Of a DNA stretch of 64,000 bases, positions 27,275 through 36,736 are shown piece by piece; the first letter of the stretch is position 1; each line of letters starts with the position of its first letter. The notes beneath the pieces were generated by a model. That model was not told where the DNA came from, did not search any database, and was given only the letters and a program-made list of their open reading frames with translations. The translations under genes and the position numbers were made by a program. Source of the stretch: Dyadobacter sp. NIV53 (GTDB taxonomy: Bacteria > Bacteroidota > Bacteroidia > Cytophagales > Spirosomataceae); contig NZ_CP081299.1 of the NCBI RefSeq assembly GCF_019711195.1, positions 7,040,501-7,104,500 of the forward strand, in the 5' to 3' direction.

Positions 27275-27309
27275 CTTAACTCAATGTCCACTTAAAGGTA
27301 GCAAGTCCA
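27275..27309 (-). repeat. IS3 terminal inverted repeat, orfA side
   Basis: 35 bp; read on the minus strand it starts TGGACTTGCTAC and matches the other end at 26 of 35 positions. Confidence 0.88.
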
Positions 27310-27531
27310 TTATTTGAAATAAAGTTTCACAGCAGATACCTGAAACATAAGCTTGTAATAGAATTAGACCGCAAGGCTTTTATGTTCTGATTCGTATCAT
27401 ACTTTAATAATAGAAGCTTTATATCATTCCATTGTACAACATAATGGAATGGTTTTTATAGGTAAAAGTGTACAGGGTATAACTATCTTTACAATCTTTA
27501 TTGATCACATACAATTAAAAACTATTTAGGA

Positions 27532-27993
27532 ATGAAACATTTAAGATCGAATATTGCAGGCTTGCTATTAATTTCCGGAACGACATTTGCCCAAATCATT
27601 ACGCAACCAGTACAACAACCCGCTTCCGGGCAGTCGCAGGTTGCACCAGCTGGCCAGGTAAATCAGGTTAGAACCGGACAAACCACACGAACTGTTACTC
27701 AGCAGCAAGTAAATACGACTCCTGCACAAACACAGGTTCCAGTAGCAACGGATGGGCAAACGACTGTTATCAGCTCTCAAAATGCTACACCTGTGGTTAA
27801 TGGAGAAGTGCAGCCAGCAACAACGGTACAGGAAATCGAAAGCGTTCAGCAGCAAAGTTTGCCGGTCAATACGGGACAGGTGCCCAAAGTATATACAAAT
27901 ACGACAGATGCATTACCTTTCCGGGATCGTCAGCCAAAACCGACAGGAAGAATAAGTCCCGCCAACATGCCGGTCAGGAGACCAAACCGCTAA
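27532..27993 (+). CDS. Gln/Thr/Pro/Val-rich secreted protein, unknown
   Basis: 153 aa. A signal peptide covers about 1-20 (ends TTFAQ). The mature part is almost wholly low-complexity: many QQ, TQ, PV and TT steps and no predicted fold, ending with a basic proline/arginine tail (RISPANMPVRRPNR). Likely a disordered envelope or extracellular protein. No family recognised; it stands alone after the IS element. Confidence 0.7.
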   Translation: MKHLRSNIAGLLLISGTTFAQIITQPVQQPASGQSQVAPAGQVNQVRTGQTTRTVTQQQVNTTPAQTQVPVATDGQTTVISSQNATPVVNGEVQPATTVQEIESVQQQSLPVNTGQVPKVYTNTTDALPFRDRQPKPTGRISPANMPVRRPNR

Positions 27994-28101
27994 TTTTCAA
28001 ATTAGAGCTTACCAATATTATTCATACTTACTGACATAGGGTTGTCACTTGCACCTGTTTTATTTGTGGTGTTATTTTTTAACATCTAATTAAAACAGTT
28101 C

Positions 28102-28626
28102 ATGGATAATACCAGTCTTCAGTCAAATCAGAAAGAATTTATATCCCCCTTCATTACTACGGAGGCATTTCTGAATCATTGGCAGGGACATCGCCGCTTG
28201 ACCCGAAAAGTAATAGAAGCATTTCCCGAAAACGAGTTCTATAATTATTCATTAGGAGGGATGCGGCCTTTCGCAGAACAAGTAATGGAAATGATTGGTT
28301 TAGCGGCGCCGGGAATCCGTGGTATTCAAACGGGTAACTGGACAAGCATTGAAAAACCAATTTTAAATTCTCATACAAAGGCGCCGGAAACTAAACGGGA
28401 AATACTTAATCTCTGGGATTGGGTTACTGACCAAATCGACACAATTTGGCCGCAAATTCCTCAAAATCGTTTTGAAGAAACAGATGTGGCTTTTGGCCAG
28501 TACGAAGATTCTGTATATTCAATTTTATTGTATCTGATTGACAATGAGATTCATCATCGTGGACAAGGATATGTTTATTTGCGCTCATTGGGTATTGAGC
28601 CGCCTGCATTCTGGGATAGAATTTAG
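28102..28626 (+). CDS. DinB-family protein
   Basis: 174 aa, helical. The pattern FLNHWQGHRRLTRKVIEAF at about 25-43 and NEIHHRGQGYVYLRSLG near the C-terminus provide the spaced histidines of the DinB/YfiT metal-binding four-helix bundle. The family includes thiol-dependent transferases and damage-inducible proteins; the substrate is unknown. Single gene. Confidence 0.85.
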   Translation: MDNTSLQSNQKEFISPFITTEAFLNHWQGHRRLTRKVIEAFPENEFYNYSLGGMRPFAEQVMEMIGLAAPGIRGIQTGNWTSIEKPILNSHTKAPETKREILNLWDWVTDQIDTIWPQIPQNRFEETDVAFGQYEDSVYSILLYLIDNEIHHRGQGYVYLRSLGIEPPAFWDRI

Positions 28627-29004
28627 TTTTTACTAATTATTTAATACCAAGAAAATCTTCCAAAAGAAATATTACACTTGATCAACCTGATCAAAGATAC
28701 CTACTGAAATTGTTGGCATAGATATGCTGACAATTTTGGATGGTCTCTTTTTTAATTTATGAGGAATGGCAATATAAATTACTGTTCAACAGCAAATTAG
28801 CTTCATTTTTCTGGTAGCCAAAATATACTGAAAATCTAATCTGGAAAACACTTTAATCTCCAGGCAAAGAATTCCAGGCATTTTAAATTGATTGGAAACA
28901 GCTACACTGTATTCGAAGTTGCCGGTTAATAAATGGCAGTTTTGATCTTTTGGAAAACCTGAAATGGTTTAGTAAATTCAGAATGTAAACAGTAAATATT
29001 TCAA
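28627..29004. other. Intergenic region, 378 bp
   Basis: AT-rich, with stops in all frames at short spacing. No repeat, promoter box or terminator that I can support. It precedes the M4 peptidase gene. Confidence 0.45.
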
Positions 29005-30107
29005 ATGGAAAATAATATGTGTCAGCATTCTTCACATAATCCTATCCAATGTGTGGTTCCGCCATACATAAGTGATAAACTGCTTGATCAGGCAAGCGCA
29101 AGAAAATTGCCGGTTATTGTAAATGATGAACTGCGGAGTTCGCGCTTTCGTAATGACCGTGCCTTTTTGCAAAACTCAACGAAACACAGCGGGCAGTATT
29201 GAGCCCGGTTGGCAGAGCATTAAAAACACCCGCTTTGAAAATGCAGGTATTCGACATGAACCATGATACTGATATGTCCAAGGCGGAACTGGTTTGGGAC
29301 AATGGCAAAGCAAAAGGAAGACAAGATGCTGACACTAAACATTTAGTTGCCGCAGGGACTGCAACCTGGGATATGTACTACGAGATCTTTGGACGTAATT
29401 CCATCAATAATCTGGGTCTTGTCCTGAAACACTATATTCATTACGATAACAAATACAGCAATGCATTCTGGGATGGAAGACGCATGGTTTACGGTGATGG
29501 CGATGGTTCTATTTTTGGAAGTTTTACTGCCGATCCTGATATTATCGGACATGAGCTGACTCATGGTGTCACACAATATGAGGCAAATCTGGTTTATCAT
29601 AATCAAAGTGGTGCACTCAACGAATCGATGTCGGACGTGTTTGGTATTATGATCAAGCAACGCCTTTTAAATCAGGACGTTAAAAAATCAAAATGGCTGA
29701 TCGGAGAGAAAGTACTGAAAGGTGCTAAATATGCACTTCGAAGCATGAAAGCACCTGGTACTGCTTATGTTAATCATCCCGATCTTGGTACTGATCCACA
29801 GCCTGCTACTTTTGATAATTTCATGCAATTGCCTGATACGCAAAGAGGAGATTACGGTGGTGTCCATATTAATTCGGGAATTACAAATTTTGCTTTTTAC
29901 GTAGCGGCCTTTAATATGGGTGGTTTTTCGTGGGAAAAGGCAGGCAGGATCTGGTATGCCGCCCTGACCGATACAGCTCAGCTAAGTCCCGAAGCTAGTT
30001 TTACCGATTTAAAGACACTGACAATCCAAAAAGCGGAATCACTTTTTGGTAATGGCAGCCTGGAAGCCAAAGCTGTGACCGATGGTTGGAACGAAGCGAA
30101 AGTGTAA
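29005..30107 (+). pseudogene. M4-family (thermolysin/protealysin-like) metallopeptidase, split by a 1-bp deletion
   Basis: About 367 aa once repaired. The N-terminal 53 residues (29005 to about 29163) form the short protealysin-type propeptide with NPIQCVVPPYISDKLL. Adding one T to the T5 run at 29164-29168 restores DRAFFAKLNETQRAVL and joins the frames. The catalytic domain has GHELTHGV (HExxH), GALNESMSD with the third zinc ligand, and GGVHINSGITN with the catalytic histidine. No export signal is visible, as for other protealysin-like enzymes. An emfourin-like inhibitor gene follows after 11 bp. The break is in a homopolymer, so sequencing error is likely. Confidence 0.88.
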
Positions 30108-30118
30108 AATCAATTACA

Positions 30119-30385
30119 ATGAAAATAAAATTGCAGCGACTGGGTGGTTTACTGCCTGTTACAAGAGAAGCTACTACGGAAGTGGATTGGACGGATGGCG
30201 AATTTCAGCAATTGCTGAAGTCTATCCGTTCAGAAGAAGACAAAGATACGTTGAGCCGTGATGTTACATGCGATTATCTGGAAGTTGGGGGGGAAGTTTT
30301 TCAGGTTAATTTAAATAAGATCCCGGCCAAATATAAGGTTTCATTTGAAAAGTTAAAGGAAGGTTTAAAACCAGTAAAATCCTGA
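30119..30385 (+). CDS. Emfourin-like protealysin inhibitor
   Basis: 88 aa from ATG 30119. An upstream in-frame start at 30086 would lie inside the peptidase gene. The opening MKIKLQRLGGLLPVTREA followed by a short alpha/beta unit and FQVNLNKIPAKYKVSFEKL matches the emfourin family, small cytosolic inhibitors encoded directly after protealysin-like M4 peptidases. The 11-bp spacing to the peptidase gene supports this. Identification rests on the pattern and context; I could not run a profile search. Confidence 0.78.
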   Translation: MKIKLQRLGGLLPVTREATTEVDWTDGEFQQLLKSIRSEEDKDTLSRDVTCDYLEVGGEVFQVNLNKIPAKYKVSFEKLKEGLKPVKS

Positions 30386-30558
30386 CAGTGAACAGGAAAA
30401 ACGAAGATTTGGAATGAACAAATTTTAGGCAGAAAGATAGAATTTATAAATATTTCAAAAAAATAAAATTTTTGTCCGGAATTGAAAAATTTAATTGTCT
30501 TTGAGATAAATATGTAGAAAGCCTGTACGGGCTAATAAATAAACTAAACCAATATATT

Positions 30559-30945
30559 ATGTTCAAAGACACAAAAGCATTTAGCAGTTTTTCAGTAAAT
30601 GACCTGGAAAAAGCAAAACAATTTTATGGAGAAGTACTTCAGGTTGATATTTCGGAAGAAAAGGAAATGGGATTACTCCAATTGCACCTTAAGGGTGGAA
30701 ATGACATCGTAGTTTATCCAAAACCAGATCATTCTCCTGCAACATTTACTGTTCTCAATTTTTCAGTCCCACAGATTGAAACAGCAGTGGATGAACTTAA
30801 AAAAAGAGGTGTAATTTTTGAAAGTTACAATATGCCAGATTTAAAAACCGGTGAGGATCAAATTTCCCGTAGTGACGGTCATGCTGTTGCCTGGTTTAAA
30901 GATCCTGCGGGTAATATTTTATCCGTTATGACATCAGGATCATAA
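30559..30945 (+). CDS. VOC-family protein
   Basis: 128 aa, one VOC domain of the YaeR/PhnB-like sort: FSSFSVNDLEKAKQFYGEVL at the start, TFTVLNFSVPQIETAVDEL at mid-length and FKDPAGNILSVM at the end. The first metal position is Ser rather than His, so it may be a non-catalytic member. Monocistronic. Substrate unknown. Confidence 0.86.
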   Translation: MFKDTKAFSSFSVNDLEKAKQFYGEVLQVDISEEKEMGLLQLHLKGGNDIVVYPKPDHSPATFTVLNFSVPQIETAVDELKKRGVIFESYNMPDLKTGEDQISRSDGHAVAWFKDPAGNILSVMTSGS

Positions 30946-31161
30946 ACAGTTACACTGTTTGTTGCAAATGTTTTTATTTGCAAATCTTGTAAACTCTCTT
31001 CTCCCTGTAATCCATTGAGTTTGGATTATCCTTATAGCTTTATTGGATTAATGCGTTCCTTTTTGATTTAAAAATTAAAGGATAAAAATCTGTTACCTAA
31101 TTTAATCGAAATTGGTAATGGGAGTAGTTAAAAATTCTTAAAATACTAAACCTATCATCAG

Positions 31162-31656
31162 ATGGAAATAATCACAAACAGCAAATTGTATTCATTACTT
31201 GTGTTATACGATATGCAAACTACATTTTTTAATAATGTGCTGGACGGTATTTCAGATAATGATACACATAACAGATTGAATACCAAAGCGAATCATATTG
31301 CATGGCTTACGGGTAGCCTGGTTCAGCAGCGTTATGACCTGGCGAATGAACTCGGGATAGAGATGAAGCAGGAGGCAAATGAGCTCTTTAAGGATAACAA
31401 AGGAATTCAGGATGATGCTACTTACCCTTCATTAGCATCATATAAAAAAGATTTTGAAAAAATCACACCTGTCCTTAGAAGTGCATTGGCCGAGGCTACG
31501 GAAAACCAGCTTAACCATGAAATTGATATGGGATCTGATCAAAAAATGACCTTTTATGATCTTGTTAGTTTCTGCAGTTACCGGGAGGCAAACGTAATTG
31601 GTCAGATCGCGCTGTGGCGTAGGTTACTTGATTATCCGGCTATGAAATATATGTAA
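31162..31656 (+). CDS. DinB-like four-helix-bundle protein
   Basis: 164 aa. Helical throughout with NHIAWLTGSLVQQRYDLA at about 43-60, which resembles the first histidine region of DinB-superfamily proteins. The C-terminal histidine pair of the family is not obvious (the region reads CSYREANVIGQIALWRRLL), so metal binding is doubtful. Function unknown; followed by a terminator shared with a convergent gene. Confidence 0.72.
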   Translation: MEIITNSKLYSLLVLYDMQTTFFNNVLDGISDNDTHNRLNTKANHIAWLTGSLVQQRYDLANELGIEMKQEANELFKDNKGIQDDATYPSLASYKKDFEKITPVLRSALAEATENQLNHEIDMGSDQKMTFYDLVSFCSYREANVIGQIALWRRLLDYPAMKYM

Positions 31657-31680
31657 ATCACAATCAGGACATGAAAATAC

Positions 31681-31708
31681 CCGCTGCTTACCATGCAGCG
31701 GATGTTTT
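31681..31708. terminator. Bidirectional terminator
   Basis: 7-bp GC stem CCGCTGC/GCAGCGG (31681-31687 with 31695-31701), 7-nt loop, followed by ATGTTTTT and preceded by GAAAATA. It lies between convergent genes. Confidence 0.65.
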
Positions 31709-31711
31709 TGT

Positions 31712-31999
31712 CTAAACTTTACTTACATAATAGTTGACCGTAAGAACGGGGTCATTTCCTGATTTAGGGTCAGGAACGTCCGGGTTCGGCACTAAATCCA
31801 AATTGGTATATATCGTATCAATCACATATTGTTCTTCATTGAAAAGAAAATATTCTCCAACCGTTAAAAATTTCCGTGAAGGGAACTCCGTCCATTCTGC
31901 AAAAGTATATTGGCTGATTTGGAGATTGTCATCAATTCCTTCACTTAGTTGTTCATTATCGCTCAACATAAAACGGATACTTGCAGTTATTTTGCTCAT
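31712..31999 (-). CDS. Hypothetical protein, 95 aa
   Basis: Soluble acidic protein rich in aromatic residues (TFAEWTEFPSRKFLTVGEYFLF). No signal peptide, motif or family I recognise. It is the last gene of a minus-strand series starting at the porin, 70 bp after yjbQ. Coding is supported by good codon use and position before a terminator. Confidence 0.62.
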   Translation of the reverse strand: MSKITASIRFMLSDNEQLSEGIDDNLQISQYTFAEWTEFPSRKFLTVGEYFLFNEEQYVIDTIYTNLDLVPNPDVPDPKSGNDPVLTVNYYVSKV

Positions 32000-32069
32000 C
32001 GGCAGAGATATAGTTATAGTAGTAAATCCAATTTAATTTTTACGGTTTGGCCGGAATTGTCTTTCAAAA

Positions 32070-32492
32070 TTATTCTCCCCAGGCTGTAACCACAAAACTT
32101 CTTGCACCTCCGTAATTCCTGTGTTCGCACAAATATATTCCCTGCCAGGTACCCATAGCTAATCTTCCGTTTCGAATCGGGATCATTACCGAGCTTCCCA
32201 TCATGGATGCTTTAATGTGTGCTGGCATATCATCTGATCCTTCGTCGTCATGCTGATAATCCGGATCATTTTCAGGAACAGCTTTATTAAAATACATTTC
32301 AAAATCCATCCTGACGGTCGGATCTGCATTTTCGTTAATGGTCAGGGAAGCAGAAGTATGCTGAATAAAAACCTGGCACATGCCCGTATTGATCTCATTA
32401 ATCTGTGGCAAGGCATAAGTAACTTCGCCTGTAATAAGATGAAATCCTCTTTTCCTTTCTTTCAACTGAAATACCTGCTGGAAAATTTTCAT
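32070..32492 (-). CDS. yjbQ: YjbQ/UPF0047-family protein
   Basis: 140 aa, full length for the family. The signature HTSASLTINENADPTVR (about 47-63) and a C-terminal region GTWQGIYLCEHRN carry the conserved histidines and glutamate. The family is annotated as secondary thiamine-phosphate synthase on the basis of activity seen for some members; its physiological role is still unclear. Cytosolic. Confidence 0.92.
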   Translation of the reverse strand: MKIFQQVFQLKERKRGFHLITGEVTYALPQINEINTGMCQVFIQHTSASLTINENADPTVRMDFEMYFNKAVPENDPDYQHDDEGSDDMPAHIKASMMGSSVMIPIRNGRLAMGTWQGIYLCEHRNYGGARSFVVTAWGE

Positions 32493-32643
32493 TAATTCTT
32501 AGATTCCATTTAACTCAATAATAGGGATAAAAAACAGGTTCTGAAAGATTTTTTGAACACCAGAGTGTATTATTTGCCTATTTTCCATGTATTACCAGCT
32601 TATTTATAATTAATGACGAATTTGTGCAATCCGGATACAGGTT

Positions 32644-32871
32644 CTAAAAAATGACCATTAAATCGGAATCAGGATTTTTATTGCTTTCCAGATATTCCCA
32701 TTCTATTATCTCATTTTCCATAAAACTATTTCCAGCATCGCCGGATTCATCATTGCCAATGAGTTCAATAAAGGCTTTGAGGTCAATATTATAGATCCCT
32801 TCGTGCTGAATCCCTTGCTGGTCTGTGAAAAGTATTGGACGATGATCAGCTGGTAAATAGTTATTTTTCAT
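32644..32871 (-). CDS. Hypothetical protein, 75 aa
   Basis: ATG at 32871 is preferred, because the longer frame to 32973 would overlap the porin's 3' end. Acidic, soluble, with a Trp/Tyr-rich C-terminal segment (ENEIIEWEYLESN). No known family. Lies 77 bp after the porin on the same strand; existence is plausible but not certain. Confidence 0.5.
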   Translation of the reverse strand: MKNNYLPADHRPILFTDQQGIQHEGIYNIDLKAFIELIGNDESGDAGNSFMENEIIEWEYLESNKNPDSDLMVIF

Positions 32872-32948
32872 GGCGGTGACAGTTTTAGTTTGAAGGCCAA
32901 AGCACAAAAACGATGCCAGAAAAGTATAAAATATTTTAACGCAGTTTT

Positions 32949-34271
32949 TTAAAAGTTGTACTGTACCCGGCAAGTAACAACATCATCAGGAATATCATCT
33001 GAAAATCCGGACAAACCAGATTTTTCATTTTTTACAAAATCGTAATAAAGCATGAATTTTAAGGACGAATTAGCATAATAAACATACCCGAAACCAAGCG
33101 TGTTGTATTGTAAATCGGCTTTTCCAAATCCCATGTTATCCGTAATTTCTTTTCCGGAAACCTTACTATTTGGATCATACCAATCGTATTTTACTACAAA
33201 TTCGTGCTGGGTACTCCAGAGGTTTTGAAGAAAATAAAAATATGCTCCGTCAAAATTTCTCAAATAAAGAGGATCTTTTATTCCATTTGTAACCGGGTAG
33301 ATACCCGGAGATTCGCTGCTGGCCAGTGTAGCCGTTTGCTTACCTTTTATAAATTCCGCCCGGATTTCTGTATGTCCATGTTTGTTAGGAAATAATAACT
33401 GGAAGTCGGCACCGGAATAATTGCGTGGAGAAATTTTTCTATAATTAGAAGCCGCCGAATCACGTACAGTTTGGTAACCGTCAGAAATCTGTTTAGTACT
33501 ATATAAAATATTCGACTGGCTTGTGATACCACCGGCATAACCAGACAAACCCGCAGATAAAATTACTCCGTGGAAGACATGAAATTTGGTTGGTTTCAGG
33601 CTTAACCTGGCAATAACATCTTTATGACTGTCGTAATCAACCGGGCCAGACACACCCTGACCATTAAATACACCCACATCCAGTTTTACCTTGCCCCATT
33701 TACTCCCTTTTTTACGGTCATTTATAGTCACCATAATTCCAATATCCCTTTCTGTTTTCATCAGAATCTGAGACATTCTTCCTCTTTCGGGTGATTCCCG
33801 GTTTGCAGAGGCGAGGTTTATTTCGTAGCCAAAAGGGCGGGCAAACATCCCCGTTGTAACTGAAAAAAGTTTGTATTTATTTTCATAAAACCTTCCCCAA
33901 AAATCGCGGATAGCTACCCCGCGCTCAGTTCCGTCAAACTGAAATACAAAATCAGTAGTAACCTCGTTTGTTTCATTTAAATGAGCATAATCAATCCGCA
34001 AGCGACCACGGCGAATCATAAACCGGTTGTTAGACATTGGGGCAAAATTACCACCGCTAAAAGATTCTATTCCTCCATTTTTAGTATACTGGAATTGTGG
34101 CTGCATGTATCCGCTGACATTCAACCGGTTATATCTTTCGTAAATAGATAACATTCCTTTTCCCATGTGATTGGTCGTATCAACCAGATCCATCAGAAAA
34201 CGTTGTGCAAAGATTTGTTGGGAGGTAAGAAACAAGAAAACGAAAAGGAGTCCGGAGATCCATTTTTTCAT
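32949..34271 (-). CDS. Phosphate-selective porin O/P-like outer-membrane protein
   Basis: 440 aa. A signal peptide covers about 1-22 (ends QQIFAQ). The barrel begins YMQPQFQYTKNGG with a run of alternating residues and ends in a C-terminal aromatic strand (CRVQYNF), as for OprP-type porins. NNRFMIRRGRLRIDYAH and GMFARPFGYE are typical of the Bacteroidota members. The name is by homology; anion selectivity is not shown. Upstream of two small genes and yjbQ. Confidence 0.86.
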   Translation of the reverse strand: MKKWISGLLFVFLFLTSQQIFAQRFLMDLVDTTNHMGKGMLSIYERYNRLNVSGYMQPQFQYTKNGGIESFSGGNFAPMSNNRFMIRRGRLRIDYAHLNETNEVTTDFVFQFDGTERGVAIRDFWGRFYENKYKLFSVTTGMFARPFGYEINLASANRESPERGRMSQILMKTERDIGIMVTINDRKKGSKWGKVKLDVGVFNGQGVSGPVDYDSHKDVIARLSLKPTKFHVFHGVILSAGLSGYAGGITSQSNILYSTKQISDGYQTVRDSAASNYRKISPRNYSGADFQLLFPNKHGHTEIRAEFIKGKQTATLASSESPGIYPVTNGIKDPLYLRNFDGAYFYFLQNLWSTQHEFVVKYDWYDPNSKVSGKEITDNMGFGKADLQYNTLGFGYVYYANSSLKFMLYYDFVKNEKSGLSGFSDDIPDDVVTCRVQYNF

Positions 34272-34368
34272 TATACAGGAAAATTAAAATTGGTGTCAGA
34301 TAAACGCGCAAAGGACTCCAATTTTTTTAACTTATATGTTATAGTTGGTGAAGATTATTTTAAAATTA

Positions 34369-35247
34369 CTACTCGCTGATCTCAATGGAATACAATGCTT
34401 TAAACACAGCTTTTGATTCCAGATTCAATATACCTTCCTTATTTTCAAGATTTTGATCTGAGTCCGCATTGTCTGCTATACCAAGCCAGGGTTCAATACA
34501 AACAAAATTTGCATTCGGTTTTGCCCATATTCCAAGATAGGGAAAATCGGCATAATGTAAAGTGATTACTTGTCCGGATTTAGTACTGCGCAAACTGACC
34601 TGAGTAGATTTTAATGTCTTGAATATCAGTGCATCGTGGTCAAAAAGGTGGCCGTTCAAATGCAGGACATTTGTATTATGCAGGATTGGTTTGGTATGAT
34701 TTCCTACCAGGCCATCTTTTTCAAGAAGCCAGGTAGATTCAGTTTCAACCTGTTCAAATTCCAGGTAATAATCCTCATAAACCTCATCATCACTCAAAGG
34801 ACATTTAAAAGCCGGATGCCCTCCAAGAGAAAATAACATTGGTTCATCACCATGGTTGGTAACCTCATGGCTAACTATAATTCTATTGTCGTAGAGTGTG
34901 TAAGTGATCTGGAATTCAAATTTAAACGGGTATATTTTCAGCGTTACATCATCATATTGTAAGCCAAAAGTAAGGCTGTTTTCGGTTTTGCGAACAAGCT
35001 TTACATTCGGATTATTACGTACAATTCCATGGCGCGGGACAGCATATTCCCTTTCATTATATTTTACAAAACCATTTTTAATGGCTCCGATTACAGGAAA
35101 TAAAACGGGCGAATAACTCGCCCATACGTCAGGATTGGCATCCCACATGAATTCCTTACCCGTTTGTACGGATTGTATCTGGCATAATTCCGCTCCTGTT
35201 AGGTTTACCGATATCAGTAGCTTTTCATTTTCGATTGTATATTTCAT
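34369..35247 (-). CDS. Aldose 1-epimerase family protein (LacX-like)
   Basis: 292 aa. The beta-sandwich mutarotase fold is indicated by ELCQIQSVQTGKEFMWD near the start, YSPVLFPVIGAI, and the catalytic histidine in LGGHPAFKCPL (about 142-152). The C-terminal glutamate of the family is probably in FVCIEPWLGIAD. It interconverts sugar anomers in the cytosol; the LacX-like group is less well defined than GalM. Single gene between the porin and the aminotransferase. Confidence 0.87.
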   Translation of the reverse strand: MKYTIENEKLLISVNLTGAELCQIQSVQTGKEFMWDANPDVWASYSPVLFPVIGAIKNGFVKYNEREYAVPRHGIVRNNPNVKLVRKTENSLTFGLQYDDVTLKIYPFKFEFQITYTLYDNRIIVSHEVTNHGDEPMLFSLGGHPAFKCPLSDDEVYEDYYLEFEQVETESTWLLEKDGLVGNHTKPILHNTNVLHLNGHLFDHDALIFKTLKSTQVSLRSTKSGQVITLHYADFPYLGIWAKPNANFVCIEPWLGIADNADSDQNLENKEGILNLESKAVFKALYSIEISE

Positions 35248-35269
35248 AATGGGTTTGTTTATAGGGGTT

Positions 35270-35355
35270 CATGCAGACTAACAGAAGTTTTTCGCAGAAA
35301 GCAGGGAGGATTAATTCTTTGCGTTCTCCGCGAAAGCTCCTTCTACTCTGTGTGT
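35270..35355. repeat. Degenerate intergenic repeat (GCAGAAAG..CTTTGCG..CTCTGTG type)
   Basis: AG/CT-biased words (TCGCAGAAAGCAGG, TTCTTTGCGTTCTCCGCGAAAG, CTCTGTGTG) that recur in loose form at 36629-36718, 38858-38905 and 43086-43255, always between genes. These look like members of a dispersed intergenic family. Confidence 0.4.
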
Positions 35356-35360
35356 ACCTT

Positions 35361-36576
35361 TTATTCAGAATCTAATACTTCTAAAATCACACCACACGCT
35401 TCCCGGATCTGTTCTTCCGTGATAACAAGGGGAGGGGCAATTCTCATAGAGTTATCACAGAACAGAAACCAATCAGTAACAACGCCTTTCACAATACATT
35501 GATCAATAGTCTGTTTCAGTTTTTCGAAAGACTCCATTTCTGCTGCCAGCATAAGCCCTTTTCCTCTTACTTCTTTTATTTTAGGATGTACCAGTAATGA
35601 CTTAAAAAGTTCTCCTTTCACTATGGCACTTGCTGGTAAATTTTCGTTTATTGTTACCTGTAAAGCGGCAAGAGCCGATGTACAACTCACCGGATGTCCC
35701 CCAAATGTAGTAATGTGACCTAAAATGGGATTGGTCTTCAGTACACCCATCACTGCCTGGGAAGCCATAAAAGCACCAATTGGCATACCGCCTCCCATAC
35801 CTTTTAGCACTTAAAAGGATATCAGGGTAAATATTATATTGTTCGAAGGCCCAGAAACTTCCGGTTCTTCCATATCCGGTCTGAACTTCATCCAAAATAA
35901 GCAAAGCGCCAACTTCAGTACATTTTCTACGCAATGCAGTAACATATTCCTGGGTAGGAATACGTACGCCCGATTCTCCACCAATGATTTCTATAACGAC
36001 AGCTGCTGTTTTAACAGTTATTTTTTCAAGATCACTTAATAATCCGTGTGTTATATTTTTTATTTCAGGAAGTAACGGACGAAAACTGCGTTTGAAAAAC
36101 TCTGCTCCTGAAAGGCTTAAAGCGCCTTGAGTTGCTCCATGATAGGCATTGAAACAAGATACAAACTCGGATCTGCCGGTGAATCGCTTGGCTAATTTCA
36201 TAGCACCTTCAACGGCCTCAGTTCCTGAGTTTGTAAAATAAACGTTATCAATTAATCCAAAAGGTGAGGGGTTATCGGAATCAAAATTTAAAGTATCCGA
36301 CAATGCTTTGGCAAGCTGGACTTGTGTACCTTGTACAAATTCACCATAAACGAGCAAGTGTAAATGTTTGTCAAGTTGTGTATGAATGGCCTTCAAAACT
36401 GCCGGGTGCCTGTGTCCAACGTTACTTACACCTATTCCCGAAATTAAATCAAGATAGTGTTTGCCATCGGTTCCATACATATAAACACCTTCGGCACGGT
36501 CAATTTCTAATGCTAACGGATAATCAGAAGTCTGCGCAACATGGTTAAAAAAATGTTGTCGGTGAGTAATATGCAT
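35361..36576 (-). pseudogene. Class III aminotransferase, split by a 1-bp insertion
   Basis: About 404 aa once repaired. Fold type I PLP enzyme: YLDLISGIGVSNVGHRHP near the start, FTNSGTEAVEGAMKLA (about 114-129), LILDEVQTGYGRTG (about 226-239) and the PLP lysine in SAKGMGGGMPIGAF. The T4 run at 35802-35805 has one T too many; with three the frames join exactly at that lysine motif. It resembles acetylornithine/ornithine and 4-aminobutyrate transferases; the substrate is uncertain. The gene precedes the ATP-grasp cluster's 3' end by 160 bp, and a link to that cluster is possible but unproven. Confidence 0.88.
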
Positions 36577-36628
36577 CTTATATTTTTAATACTTTTAAAA
36601 AGTATGATTCTTTTAATATTGTCTAACA

Positions 36629-36718
36629 GATGAAGGGAGCCTTACGCAGAGAACAAAGTTTATCCTTGCGGTATCTGGGTTTTGATCTTTGCGGCCTTTG
36701 GGCAACGGACGATTCCCT
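36629..36718. repeat. Degenerate intergenic repeat copy
   Basis: Contains TTACGCAGAGAACAAAG, TTGCGG and TCTTTGCGGCCTTTGGG, the same kind of words as at 35270-35355. It separates the aminotransferase from the ATP-grasp cluster. Confidence 0.4.
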
Positions 36719-36736
36719 GAAACCTTTCTTCAACTC

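Larger units (their letters stand above)
26043..27309 (-). mobile_element. Complete IS3-family insertion sequence
   Basis: 1,267 bp. The ends are 5'-TGGA and TCCA-3' with imperfect 35-bp inverted repeats (26 of 35 identical). A 3-bp direct repeat TTA flanks both sides (26040-26042 and 27310-27312), as IS3 elements generate. It carries orfA and orfB in -1 relation with an A6G slippery heptamer. Both frames look intact, so the element may be active. It sits between a T9SS protein gene and a Gln-rich secreted protein gene and interrupts no obvious gene. Confidence 0.93.

Noticed and set aside
29005..29202. Stand-alone 65-aa gene
   Set aside because: It is the N-terminal fragment of the M4 peptidase; one added T joins it in frame.
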